Source of the DNA: CAVTPD01 sp963736575
GTDB taxonomy: Bacteria; Bacteroidota; Bacteroidia; Cytophagales; JAAEPT01
Assembly (NCBI GenBank): GCA_963736575.1
Contig: CAVTPD010000001.1
Location: 1,550,001-1,614,000 of the forward strand
Direction: 5' to 3'
Length of the DNA: 64,000 nt
In this document: piece after piece, positions 53,341 to 62,900 of the stretch
Position numbering within the stretch: the first letter of the stretch is position 1
How the letters are laid out: every line of letters starts with the position of its first letter
Made by a program: the position numbers and the translations under genes
The notes under the pieces: model-generated
Databases searched by the model: none
What the model was told of the DNA's origin: nothing
The model's input: the letters and a program-made list of their open reading frames with translations, nothing else

Positions 53341-53962
53341 TTTTGACGGTGTTGTGGTTGACACAGAGCCGTTCTATGTAGAAATCCATTTAAGCTTTTT
53401 TGAAAAATTGGGTGTTCCTTTTACCGCGCAAGGGGTACGGAATATGGCTGGCAGGTCACTAATTAGCATTTTCAGGGAAATAAAGGAAACGTTTAATTTG
53501 CCGCAATCACCCGAGGAATTAAAACAAATGAACGTGGATCACATGATTGAGTTCTTCCAGAAAACAGAGATTCCTTTAATTGCGGGAATTCCTACTTTGT
53601 TAAATTTCTGTAAAGAAAAGGGGATTGCTTATTGTTTAGCCAGCTCTAATTCCAAAAAGGTAATTAATGCAGTTTTAGTCAAAACCAAGCTTACTTCTTA
53701 TTTTGATGTTTTGGTCTGTGGGGATGATGTTTATGAAGGAAAACCTAATCCGGAAATCTTTCAATTGGCAGCTGAAAAAATGGGCTATGTTGCGGAAGAT
53801 TGTCTAGTGATAGAAGATACCACCAATGGCGTTAAAGCGGCGCACAATGCGGGTATGTATTGTATAGGGTTTTCGAACCCAAGTTCAGGAAACCAAGATT
53901 TAAGTTTAGCTTCCGAAATTATAACTGGTCGTTTAGATCAATTAACATCAAGGTGGGATTAA
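53318..53962 (+). CDS. HAD-superfamily hydrolase, phosphatase or phosphomutase-like
   Basis: A 214-residue HAD protein (subfamily IA). Motif I is FDFDGVVVDTEP (Asp8 nucleophile, Asp10), motif II LASSNSKKV, motif III with KPNPEIFQLAAEKM, and motif IV VIEDTTNGVKAAHNAGM. The helical cap (residues 15-80) resembles those of beta-phosphoglucomutase-like and sugar-phosphate phosphatases. The substrate cannot be told. It begins inside the end of the MFS gene and ends with its stop overlapping that of the convergent DsbA-like gene. Confidence 0.88.
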   Translation: MKKLIIFDFDGVVVDTEPFYVEIHLSFFEKLGVPFTAQGVRNMAGRSLISIFREIKETFNLPQSPEELKQMNVDHMIEFFQKTEIPLIAGIPTLLNFCKEKGIAYCLASSNSKKVINAVLVKTKLTSYFDVLVCGDDVYEGKPNPEIFQLAAEKMGYVAEDCLVIEDTTNGVKAAHNAGMYCIGFSNPSSGNQDLSLASEIITGRLDQLTSRWD

Positions 53963-54675
53963 TGCACCACCTTACTATCAATTTTTTCAATTTGTTTTTT
54001 TAGGGCTTCAAAAGAAGTGTGCCCTCTGGCAATGGCAAATAAATCGTCTTCTTTCTGAAAAATGATAGTAGGATATGCGGTAACACCCCATTCACGGTTC
54101 ATTATAAATTCTCGTTGGGTAAGTTCTTTAATTTCATCACTAAAGAATAATTCTAAAAATTCGGTGAAATCAATGTTTTTCTTTAGGCATATAGAATGGT
54201 AGAAATCGGCTTGAGTTGGATCCTCTGATTCAGTGTAAAATTTATGTTGAATAGCATTAAAAAAGCTTAGTTCTTTTTCTGGGTTCAATTGTCTGGCTGC
54301 TACAACAGCACGACAAGAAGGCTCTGTATCGTAGTTAAATTTTTCCCTTTCTAACAATTGATACGAAAAGGTTTGACCCGTTCTTTCGTTAACTTGACTC
54401 CAATGGTGTTTGAGGCTTGCTTTAAAGCGACTGTTCCATTCTTCGCCACCACCGGGTCTAAGTCCACCAACCGTTATGGTAAATGCAATATTAGGTTGAT
54501 AGAGTTCAAAATAGGTTTTCAGTTTATCTAATTCCGAAGTCATTCCATAGCACCAAGAGCACATAGGATCGGCTACATAGATTATTTTCTGAATTTGTTG
54601 ATCAATTTCAGTACTAAACTCATCTGAAGAGAAGCCAGCCGGGCGGCAATATTTATCGTTGCAATTCGAGATCAT
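53959..54675 (-). CDS. DsbA family protein (FrnE-like)
   Basis: A 238-residue thioredoxin-fold protein with the active-site CSWC (Cys39, Cys42) in IYVADPMCSWCYGM, the FrnE/DsbA-like helical insertion in the middle, and the cis-proline region GVTAYPTIIFQKEDDLF. There is no signal peptide, so it probably acts in the cytoplasm as a disulfide oxidoreductase or isomerase. The N-terminal 28 residues include two more cysteines (NCNDKYC) outside the core; a later start is possible, but the ATG at 54675 is the first in frame with acceptable spacing. Confidence 0.85.
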   Translation of the reverse strand: MISNCNDKYCRPAGFSSDEFSTEIDQQIQKIIYVADPMCSWCYGMTSELDKLKTYFELYQPNIAFTITVGGLRPGGGEEWNSRFKASLKHHWSQVNERTGQTFSYQLLEREKFNYDTEPSCRAVVAARQLNPEKELSFFNAIQHKFYTESEDPTQADFYHSICLKKNIDFTEFLELFFSDEIKELTQREFIMNREWGVTAYPTIIFQKEDDLFAIARGHTSFEALKKQIEKIDSKVVH

Positions 54676-54766
54676 AATTGAATGTTTATGATGAGGTAAA
54701 CTTCAAAGTACTAATAAAAATGCTGTTAAAATAGTTCCTTATATCAAGGAATTGTTAAATAAAAAC

Positions 54767-54784
54767 AAGGGCCGTTAAGCCCTT
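54767..54784 (-). terminator. Intrinsic terminator after the formate/nitrite channel gene
   Basis: A 6-bp GC-rich stem AAGGGC/GCCCTT with a 6-nt loop; on the minus strand it runs into GTTTTT. It is 27 bases after the stop of the channel gene. Confidence 0.7.
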
Positions 54785-54810
54785 AAAAATTAAATACTTT
54801 AGTATAATTA

Positions 54811-55641
54811 TTAATCTTCTTCTCCAGAAATAGCCCCGTATTTTACTAATGCTACAAATACAACACCGCCAATTATATTACCAATAGTTGTCCAGAATTG
54901 AAAATGAGCGTAATCACCTAGTGTGATTTTATCAGATGTAATTAATCCGGTAAAAACTTCTATAGAACCTACAATGGCATGGTGTAAGCCACCTAAACCA
55001 ATTACAGAGGTTACTAAAAAAACCAATAAAATTCTACTTATGGTTTCTTGTGAAGAGGTTACTAACCAAGACAATAAACCCATTAACCAACCCGCTAAAA
55101 TACTACTGCCTAAAATAATGTGTGCAGGGTGGTCTACCATGTCATGTGCTAAAACAGCAAAGAATTCAATATCTATGATGCCTTTTCCGGGACCTATTAC
55201 GGTTAATATAAAACCAATTAAATAACCCCCAATAAGATTACCTACATAGATAATCCCCCAAATCTTAAGTAAGTCACTAATTTTTGCCCATCCTTTTAAA
55301 ACCGGTAAAACGGCTAGGGTAGTGTGTTCGGTAAATAATTCGGATCTACCAATAATTACAAAAATAAAACCAATAGGATAGCAAAATGCAGTTACTAAAT
55401 GTAAAGTATTTACATCGGCAGAGCCATTTAATAAGGTAAACATGGTGCCAATCAAGAACACAGAGAAACCAACTTCTAAGCCTGCTGCCAGAGCAGAAAT
55501 AAACAAGGCTAAATTGGATCGGTCGTATTCGGCAACACCAGTTTGTATTTGTTCGGTTATTATTTGGTATACGGTCTTCGGTTTACCAGATGAACTATCT
55601 TCACCTTGGTTTTTTTTGCTTTTAGAGGAATTACCTAGCAT
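54811..55641 (-). CDS. Formate/nitrite transporter family channel
   Basis: A 276-residue membrane protein of the FNT family: six helices, with blocks LALFISALAAGLEVGFSVFL, FCYPIGFIFVIIGRSELFTEHT (a conserved family segment), IIYVGNLIGGYLIGFI, and the later AHIILGSSILAGWLMGLLSWLV and GGLHHAIVGSIEVF. FNT channels pass small anions such as formate or nitrite; the exact ion is unknown. The N-terminal 45 residues are polar and charged (a cytoplasmic extension). It is divergent from the diacylglycerol kinase gene, with 64 bases between. Confidence 0.9.
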   Translation of the reverse strand: MLGNSSKSKKNQGEDSSSGKPKTVYQIITEQIQTGVAEYDRSNLALFISALAAGLEVGFSVFLIGTMFTLLNGSADVNTLHLVTAFCYPIGFIFVIIGRSELFTEHTTLAVLPVLKGWAKISDLLKIWGIIYVGNLIGGYLIGFILTVIGPGKGIIDIEFFAVLAHDMVDHPAHIILGSSILAGWLMGLLSWLVTSSQETISRILLVFLVTSVIGLGGLHHAIVGSIEVFTGLITSDKITLGDYAHFQFWTTIGNIIGGVVFVALVKYGAISGEED

Positions 55642-55705
55642 GGAATGTTTTTTCTACAAAAGAGGTTTAATATTGGAATATACTACAAAAACGAAATTTA
55701 ATTAA

Positions 55706-56590
55706 GTGAAAGTTCTAATAATAGTTAATCCGGTTTCTGGTTCAGAAGATAAATCAGACTTTATGGATTTTACGCGTTCGGTGGCTTATAAATATGCGAT
55801 AGATTTACAAACATTTTTCACAACGGGTGAAGATGATATTTCTAAACTGAAAAAAGAAGCTGAAGAATTTAAACCAGACAGGGTTTTAGCTGTTGGGGGT
55901 GATGGTACGGTATTATTGGCGTCACAAGCTTTGTTAAATCTAAATATTCCTGTAGGAATCATACCCATGGGTTCTGCTAATGGAATGGCTTCAGAATTAA
56001 ATATAAGCCAAGACCCCAATGCGGCTTTTATGGATGCAATAACCACCCAATACACTAAAAAAATTGACCTTATTAAGGTGAACAACAAACATTACATGCT
56101 GCATTTAGGAGATGTTGGTGTAAATGCAGAAGTAGTAAAACGTTATTCGGAAGAAGGCAGTCATGGTTTTTTTCATTATGTAAAACATTTTACTCGTGAG
56201 TTTTTTGATGCTTCTCTTTTTGATGCTAAAATTACTACACCAGAAGATACGTATTCTTGTTCTTTACATTCTTTAATTATTGCCAATGCTCGCAAATACG
56301 GAACGGGTGCCGTGGTAAACCCAAAAGGGGATATGTTTGATGGAAATATGGAATTGGTGCTTATTAAAGACGTTGGTGTATTGGATGTCTTAGCAATGGG
56401 TTTAAGTAAAATAGACGAATCTGTATCCGAAACCTTGGAAAACACAATTGTAAGGTGTAAAAAAGCTAAAATAGAAGTGCATCCTTCTCGTAATTTTCAG
56501 ATTGATGGGGAGTTTTTAGGAAAAGTTTCTGAGATAAACTTAGAGGTGATTCCGGCTGCAGTACCTATTTTGTTGATTCGAAGGGACTAA
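55706..56590 (+). CDS. Diacylglycerol kinase family lipid kinase
   Basis: A 294-residue DAGK-catalytic-domain protein. It begins at GTG 55706 (MKVLIIVNPVSGSEDKSDF), has the ATP-binding GGDGTVLLASQAL, and the PMGSANGMASELNI motif. The beta-rich C-terminal half carries GDVGVNAEVVKRY, YGTGAVVNPKGDMFDGNMEL and IQIDGE-type closing strands. Members phosphorylate diacylglycerol, ceramide or related lipids. The last 26 bases overlap the 3' end of the convergent APP1 phosphatase gene, whose reaction would be the reverse. Confidence 0.9.
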   Translation: MKVLIIVNPVSGSEDKSDFMDFTRSVAYKYAIDLQTFFTTGEDDISKLKKEAEEFKPDRVLAVGGDGTVLLASQALLNLNIPVGIIPMGSANGMASELNISQDPNAAFMDAITTQYTKKIDLIKVNNKHYMLHLGDVGVNAEVVKRYSEEGSHGFFHYVKHFTREFFDASLFDAKITTPEDTYSCSLHSLIIANARKYGTGAVVNPKGDMFDGNMELVLIKDVGVLDVLAMGLSKIDESVSETLENTIVRCKKAKIEVHPSRNFQIDGEFLGKVSEINLEVIPAAVPILLIRRD

Positions 56591-57503
56591 TCTCTGAATA
56601 ATTGGTACCAAAGAGTTCGAAATTAACATTAAGCTCATTAAGCTTACTTTTGTAAGTATTTATGAGCATAGTGTTTGGTTTCCAAGGTATTTCATGAATA
56701 ATAATCCGCTCAATTCTTTCGGGGTATTGTGTAGCAATTTCATAATAAGTGGTTAAATCTTTCTGACCACTATCACCTAATAAAATCAGGGGAATGTTTT
56801 CAAAAAACTCACATATGGAAAGGAGACTTTCTATTTTGTGGGTCTTTTTGTAAAAGTGTATTTCTTTGTCAAATAAGTCTTTCCAATACAGAAATCTAGA
56901 AAGTAATAGAGGAGCATCTGGAAAATCATTAGTATCTATAAACCGTTGTAAGGTAGGCTGAAGATTTGATTCGCTATTGGATAAATAAATGATGCCATAA
57001 CCTTTGTCTTCAATTTTGTTTAAGAAGGTTTTAGAACCTTCTATCATCTTTCTTTTTTCGGGGTTAGTAAAAAACAAAGTTTTAATACGCTTACGTATTT
57101 TGGTGCTGTAAGAAAGAAGAATTGTATCGTCTACATCTGAAATCAATAGTCCTTTTTTACCTCTATAATCGAACGATTTAATAGGCGTATGTCTAAAAAT
57201 TACTTGTTCGTTTTTTTCATAACATATACTTTCTTTTTCTGGGAATTGTTGTTCTAAAAACAGAGAATAGTACCCAAACTCATCGGTACAGATTTCATGT
57301 ACTTTTTTATTGATGGTAAGCTTAAATTTTTGATTTCTACACGGTCTTTTGCCAAAGGAACGAAAAGTTTTACTAAAAAATGAAAACGTGCTTTTGGTTT
57401 TTCTTGGCGTAGGAAAATTGTCGTAAACCAATTGCCCGTTAACCCAAGTGCCTAAGTGGGTGTTTATAAATTGATCGTATAAAACTACCGGTTTTTTCTT
57501 CAA
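56565..57503 (-). CDS. APP1 family phosphatidate phosphatase
   Basis: A 312-residue protein with an APP1 (DUF2183) catalytic domain: LLISDVDDTILLSYSTK (Asp123, Asp125, the D-x-D-x-T phosphatase motif), then a KTFLNKIEDKGYGIIYLSNSESNL block, a helical YWKDLFDKEIHFYKKTHK, and the last motif IPLILLGDSGQKDLTTY with acidic residues. The N-terminal 110 residues form a beta-rich domain (HLGTWVNGQLVYDNF). APP1 turns phosphatidate into diacylglycerol. It is the last gene of the minus-strand operon with the MscS channel and the metal pump, and it overlaps the lipid kinase gene. Confidence 0.88.
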   Translation of the reverse strand: MKKKPVVLYDQFINTHLGTWVNGQLVYDNFPTPRKTKSTFSFFSKTFRSFGKRPCRNQKFKLTINKKVHEICTDEFGYYSLFLEQQFPEKESICYEKNEQVIFRHTPIKSFDYRGKKGLLISDVDDTILLSYSTKIRKRIKTLFFTNPEKRKMIEGSKTFLNKIEDKGYGIIYLSNSESNLQPTLQRFIDTNDFPDAPLLLSRFLYWKDLFDKEIHFYKKTHKIESLLSICEFFENIPLILLGDSGQKDLTTYYEIATQYPERIERIIIHEIPWKPNTMLINTYKSKLNELNVNFELFGTNYSEISPFESTK

Positions 57504-57512
57504 AATTAATTT

Positions 57513-58655
57513 TTATTGATTAGTAGAACGTTGGTTAAGGTCTAATTTTTCAGCTTTATTTCTTTGGTCTTCATTTTGGTTTTTTTCGCCCATCATTTTA
57601 ATTCTATGGGTAGAAAGACTATCTGGATAATTTTTCTGAATGAAACTAATTAATTTTTCCCGTACCAAACAGCGTAATTCAAATGCATCGGAAGCGTCTC
57701 TAGCGCTTATTAAAATACGTACTTCAATGTTGTATTCTGTAGTTTCTGTTAATTGAACAATTTTTACCCTTCCATCCCAGTACCCGTGCTCATCATCTTG
57801 TTCTAATATACGTGCTAGTTCGGGTCTTAAGACTTCAACAGGAAAACTATAGTCCAAGTATAAAAACGCAGTTCCTAGAATATCGGCAGAGGTCTTTGTC
57901 CAGTTCTGAAAAGGTTTTTCAATAAAATAGGAGATGGGTAACACCATTCGGCGTTCATCCCAAATTTTAACCACCACATAGGTGAGGTTTATTTCTTCAA
58001 TCTTACCCCATTCGTTTTCTACAATTACAACATCGTCTATTCTTATTGGTTGTGTAAATGCAATCTGAAATCCCGCTAATAAGTTTGATAAGGAGCGTTG
58101 TGCAGCAAAACCAATAATAACGGTGGCAACACCGGCAGAAGCTAAAAGGCTAGTGCCTATTTTACGAACACCGTCAAAAGACATTAAGATTAATGAAACA
58201 CAAACAATAGCAATAAGAATAACGGAAAGCTTATGAATAAAGCCTATTTGAGTTCTTACTTTACGTTGACGAAGGTTGTTTTGTGTATTGATGTCGTAGT
58301 TAAAGAAAATAAGATCACGAATAAACTCCATGATTTTAATGAGCAAATAACCTACAAACAGAATGATTAGAATTTTGTTGACATCAAGAATATTGCTTTC
58401 AATCTGGTTGTTTTTGTAAGGCAATAACCGAAGGGCGATTGTAAAAGAAATTATGCCAGAGTTAAGTATAATGGCCGATTTTGTTTTTTTATAGAACCGT
58501 TTTACATCGCCTTGTTTGTGTTTGGTAAACATCATTTTTACCAGTTTGTACAGCAATAATGTAAACAACACAAAAAAGGATGCTATCCCTAAGGCAGCAC
58601 CCAAATGCAATAAAATATTTTGGGATTGAAGGTCTATCAGTTCGGCTATATTCAT
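57513..58655 (-). CDS. Mechanosensitive ion channel, MscS family
   Basis: A 380-residue membrane protein with an N-terminal set of four helices, then the MscS core: pore helix ASAGVATVIIGFAAQRSLSNLLAGFQIAFTQPI and the beta domain IDDVVIVENEWGKIEEINLTYVVVKIWDERRMVLPISYF, both strongly conserved in the family. The C-terminal part is a mixed alpha/beta vestibule. MscS channels open under membrane tension to release solutes. It follows the CusB-like gene after 18 bases and precedes the APP1 gene by nine bases, all on the minus strand. Confidence 0.92.
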   Translation of the reverse strand: MNIAELIDLQSQNILLHLGAALGIASFFVLFTLLLYKLVKMMFTKHKQGDVKRFYKKTKSAIILNSGIISFTIALRLLPYKNNQIESNILDVNKILIILFVGYLLIKIMEFIRDLIFFNYDINTQNNLRQRKVRTQIGFIHKLSVILIAIVCVSLILMSFDGVRKIGTSLLASAGVATVIIGFAAQRSLSNLLAGFQIAFTQPIRIDDVVIVENEWGKIEEINLTYVVVKIWDERRMVLPISYFIEKPFQNWTKTSADILGTAFLYLDYSFPVEVLRPELARILEQDDEHGYWDGRVKIVQLTETTEYNIEVRILISARDASDAFELRCLVREKLISFIQKNYPDSLSTHRIKMMGEKNQNEDQRNKAEKLDLNQRSTNQ

Positions 58656-58673
58656 CCCGTAATTTTTAAAATT

Positions 58674-59909
58674 CTAATGATGGTGAGCGTGGCCACCTTC
58701 CCCTTTATTCATTTCTGCCATAAAGTAGTAGGCTTGGTTTAGTAACAGTTGTTTTGTTGAATCGTTCTCAGAAATACGTTTAATTTCTGTAAACTCTCTA
58801 TCTGTTTCACCTGTAGTTACTTCCAAAGCTTTAAACTGAAAATGATGATCGTCTTTTCCACTTAACTGAAAAACATAGTTTATACCGTCTTTTTCAGCAA
58901 TAGCTTCATTGGGTAAAACAGAAACTTTGTTGTCTTCAATAATTATTACTCCTTTAATGTAAGTACCAGGTAACAATTCACCGGTTTTGTTTTCTATATC
59001 GGCATGTATATGTATGGCTTTTGGATTTTCTTCAAAGGTCTTTCCAACGGCATAGATTTCAGCATAAACATCTTCTGTAGGCTTAGAGGGTAATGAAAAA
59101 CGTATTTTTTGGCCTACCTTAATTTTGTGTGCATCTTTTTCAAATACCATTAAATCGGCATGTACATGGTCTGTGTTTACAATTTCTATGAGCTCGGTTT
59201 GGGGTTGTACAAACTGGCCTAGACGAACATTAACTTTCCGAATAACACCGCTAATTGGCGAAATAATAGGAGCGTAGGTACTAATTTCTCCATTTCTTAT
59301 TTTTTCTGGATTAAGATGCAATAAGCCCAATTGCTTCTCTAAACCAGAAACTAAGCCTTTTTTTGAAATGTAATCGCTTTCGGCCTTTTGAAAATTCTTG
59401 CCCGATTCTATTTTCTCATCAAACAATTGTTTGTTTCGTTCATAATCCAGTTTTATGTAACTCAATTCTGAATAATTTTTAATGTAATCGGTTTGTAGTT
59501 TAATAATATCTGGGTGGGCAATCCAGGCTAAAGCTTGTCCTTTTCTAATTTGATCGCCTTCAATTACTTTTATAGAATGTACCGTAGCACCCATTACAGT
59601 AGTTAAATGCGCTTCATTCTGTGGCGCCACTTCTAATCTACCACTGGTTTCAACTGTTCCTTCCATAGAGCGTTGGGTAATTTCCCCCATTTTAATGCCC
59701 ATTTTGTCTAACTGTTCTATTTCTAGTTCAACAGTAAGTGATTCTTTTTTATCAGTTTCTTTAGTTTCCTCTTCAGAATGCTCATCATGATTTTCTTCTT
59801 CTGAATGTTCATGCCCTTCTTCAGCATGACTATGTTCTTCTTGTTGCGAACAAGAAACTAAGTTCAGTAAAGAAAATGCGGCTATATATATATAATGTGT
59901 TGTTTTCAT
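58674..59909 (-). CDS. CusB/CzcB-like periplasmic adaptor with His-rich ends
   Basis: A 411-residue lipoprotein adaptor (signal AAFSLLNLVSC, Cys20). The mature N-terminus is extremely rich in His, Glu and Asp (residues about 24-55), and the C-terminus ends GGHAHHH, both candidate metal-binding segments. The core has the membrane-fusion order: GRLEVAPQNEAHLTTVMGAT (barrel), a lipoyl half, a helical hairpin (residues about 165-225), then APIISPISGVIRKVNVRLGQFV and the beta-barrel end ELLPGTYIKGVIIIE. It links the pump to the outer-membrane channel. It begins four bases after the CusA-TolC gene. Confidence 0.92.
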   Translation of the reverse strand: MKTTHYIYIAAFSLLNLVSCSQQEEHSHAEEGHEHSEEENHDEHSEEETKETDKKESLTVELEIEQLDKMGIKMGEITQRSMEGTVETSGRLEVAPQNEAHLTTVMGATVHSIKVIEGDQIRKGQALAWIAHPDIIKLQTDYIKNYSELSYIKLDYERNKQLFDEKIESGKNFQKAESDYISKKGLVSGLEKQLGLLHLNPEKIRNGEISTYAPIISPISGVIRKVNVRLGQFVQPQTELIEIVNTDHVHADLMVFEKDAHKIKVGQKIRFSLPSKPTEDVYAEIYAVGKTFEENPKAIHIHADIENKTGELLPGTYIKGVIIIEDNKVSVLPNEAIAEKDGINYVFQLSGKDDHHFQFKALEVTTGETDREFTEIKRISENDSTKQLLLNQAYYFMAEMNKGEGGHAHHH

Positions 59910-59913
59910 ACTA

Positions 59914-62900
59914 TTAGAATTGGGAGTAATAACTTAATTCGAAATACGCATTTAAATACGCTTGAAGAACCGTTAAGCCATCAAGTTCGGTATTAATGCT
60001 TTGTTGTGTATACTGTATAAACGTGGGGAAATCGATGGACCCTGCATCGAACATACGTTGTACGTTGTAGCGCTGTTCTTCTGCTATGGGTAACAACTCG
60101 GTTTTATAATTAGACCAGCTGTTGTTCCATTTTTCATATTTTAACAGAAGAGTAGAAAGTTGTGTTTTCATTTCTAACTCTGTTTGTTTCCATTGACTAA
60201 CGGCTACATCTTTCTGTATTTTTGTAGACTGAATTTGAGCTTTCTGAGGTCCAAAAAACAAGGGTAAGTTAATGCCTATTTGATAAGTATGGTAACCCCA
60301 TTCTTGTTTAATACGTTGTGTTCCGTACCATAAGTTTAAGGTTGGATTTAAATTGGCTTTAGACCTCTTTATGGCTGCATCAGATATTTGCACCTGTTGT
60401 TCAGCATAATTAAGATTAGGATGGTTCTCAATTCCTGTAGAATTAATGGGTGATAATTGCCGTACTAAAGCGGTGTCTACCGTAAATAGAGTGTCAGAAT
60501 TAAACCACTTGTTAAGTTGCAAAAGCGCAATTTGATAATCTTTAACACTTTGTTCCTTTTTAAGGTGAATGGAATTAACCGTGTTTTGTGTAGACAACCA
60601 TTCCAAACGATTAATTTCCTGTGTTTTCAGTCTAATATCTGAGGCTTCTTTGTAACGCAAGTAAGAAGAATCTAAATGCGCATACAAACTCATTACTTTA
60701 GCATTAATTAAGGCCGCTGAATAGTCTAATTGAACTGCTTTTTTTAACTGCAACTGATTCAGCTCTAATTGGTCTTCGGCCAGTCTTACTTTAGCCACTT
60801 GTAAGGCTTTTTTGGCTCCTGTAGAAAATAAATCTATGTTACTTTGCTGAATACCAAAGGGCGTATAAACACCACCGCCTTCCACTCTTTGTTCTTCAGC
60901 AGAATTAGAAATGGTGGTTGTACCCATAGAAAGATTTCCTTTAGTTAAGGCATCTGCCCCTTCCACTTTTTGTTGAGCTGCTTTAATGCCCGGGTAGTTT
61001 TTTACAGCTTTTTCAATGGCTTCTTCTAAACCAATTATAGGCAATTTAGGTGGGGTGTTTTGGGCATTCACATCCTGATATAAACTTCCGCCTAGTATAA
61101 AAAAGAAAACCAATACCGTAGCTAAACTACCTTTCAAATGAAAGTTTTTGTTTTCCGATTTATAATACAAAATAGGTAATATAAAAAGGGTTAGGAGAGA
61201 AGCGGTTAGTAAACCACCAATAACAACAGTAGCCAATGGTTGCTGTACTTCTGCCCCCGAAGAGGTAGAAATGGCCATGGGTAAAAAACCTAGTACATCT
61301 GTTAGGGCTGTTAGTAATATTGGGCGGACTCTAGATTTTGAACCTTCAAGTATAGTTTCTTTTAAACTACTGAAATTCATTTCTTTATAGCTGTTTATTA
61401 ATACTAATCCGTTAAGTACCGAAACCCCAAATAAAACTATAAATCCAATCCCTGCAGAAATACTAAACGGCATGTCTCTTAACCACAATGCCAAAATACC
61501 GCCAATGGCTGCAAAAGGTATGGCTAGGTAAATAATTGCAGTGTGTTTTAATGAACCTAAAGCGAAATAGATTAGCACAAAAATTACTGCCAACGCTAAG
61601 GGAACTACCAATTTTAAACGTGATGTAGCACGTTCTAAATTTTCAAAAGCTCCGCCATAAGTTATGCGATAACCGGGTGGTAATACCAATTTAGCATCTA
61701 GTTTTTGTTGTATTTCAGCAACTAGTGATTTTATATCTCTACCGCGTACATTTATACCTACAGATATTCTTCGGTTGGTGTTGTCTCTACTAATTTGCAT
61801 TGGGCCCGGCTGATAACTTATGTCAGAGACTTCACTTAAAGGAACCTGTGAACCATTAGCCGTTGTAACGTAAATGTTTTCTACATCTTTAATGCCTGTT
61901 CTACTATTCTGAGAAGCACGTAAAACAAGCTCAAACCTTTTTTCGCCCTCAAAAACTACTCCCGCTTTCTTACCCGCAAAAGAGGTTTCAATTAAGTTGT
62001 TGATTTGAAGTACAGAAATACCGTATTGTGCCAGTTTACGTCTATTGTGTTTTACGGTTAATTGAGGTAAACCGCTGGTGGCTTCTACTTTCATGTCTGC
62101 CACTCCTTGCGTGCCTTGTATAATTTGAGAAATCTCATTCCCTTTCTGGGCTAGAACATCTAAATCGTCCCCGTAAAGTTTAATAGCAATATCTTCCCGT
62201 ACACCAGAAATTAGCTCGTTAAAGCGCATCTCTATGGGTTGAGTGAATTCATAAGATATACCGGGTATTTTGTTTACTTTCGCCTTTATTTTATTGACCA
62301 GTTCTTCTTTAGAATCTGCGCTTACCCATTCGCTTTTGGGTTTTAGAATGGCAAAACAATCGGCCAAATCCATAGGCATAGGATCGGTAGGGACTTCAGA
62401 AACCCCAAACCTACAAAGTACTTGAGTAACTTCCGGAAAGTTTTCAAGGATGGTTTTTTCTACTTCTGTAGAAGCCTTTGTAGCTTCTTCCAAAGAGCTA
62501 CCGGGCTTTAGGATAACATGAAAAGCAATATCACCTTCGTCAAGCTGGGGAATAAACTCGCCACCCATTTTTGTAAAAATGAAAACCGAAAACCCCAGTG
62601 CTAAAACGGCAGATATTAAAATCCATTTAGAATAACGCAACGCTCTGTTAAGTCCGTTTTCGTATTTGATTTCTAACCAATAAACTATTTTATCACCAAA
62701 AGATTTCTTTTCTGTTTTTGCTACGCGAAGAAACAAAGCCGAAACAGCCGGAACATAAGTAAGGCATAAAATAATAGCCCCTATCATGGCAAAACTGAAG
62801 GTAAATGCCATAGGACGGAACATTTTTCCTTCAATTCCTTCTAAAAACAAAATAGGTACAAAAACCAGCAAAATTATAACCTGACCAAAAAAGGCCGAGT

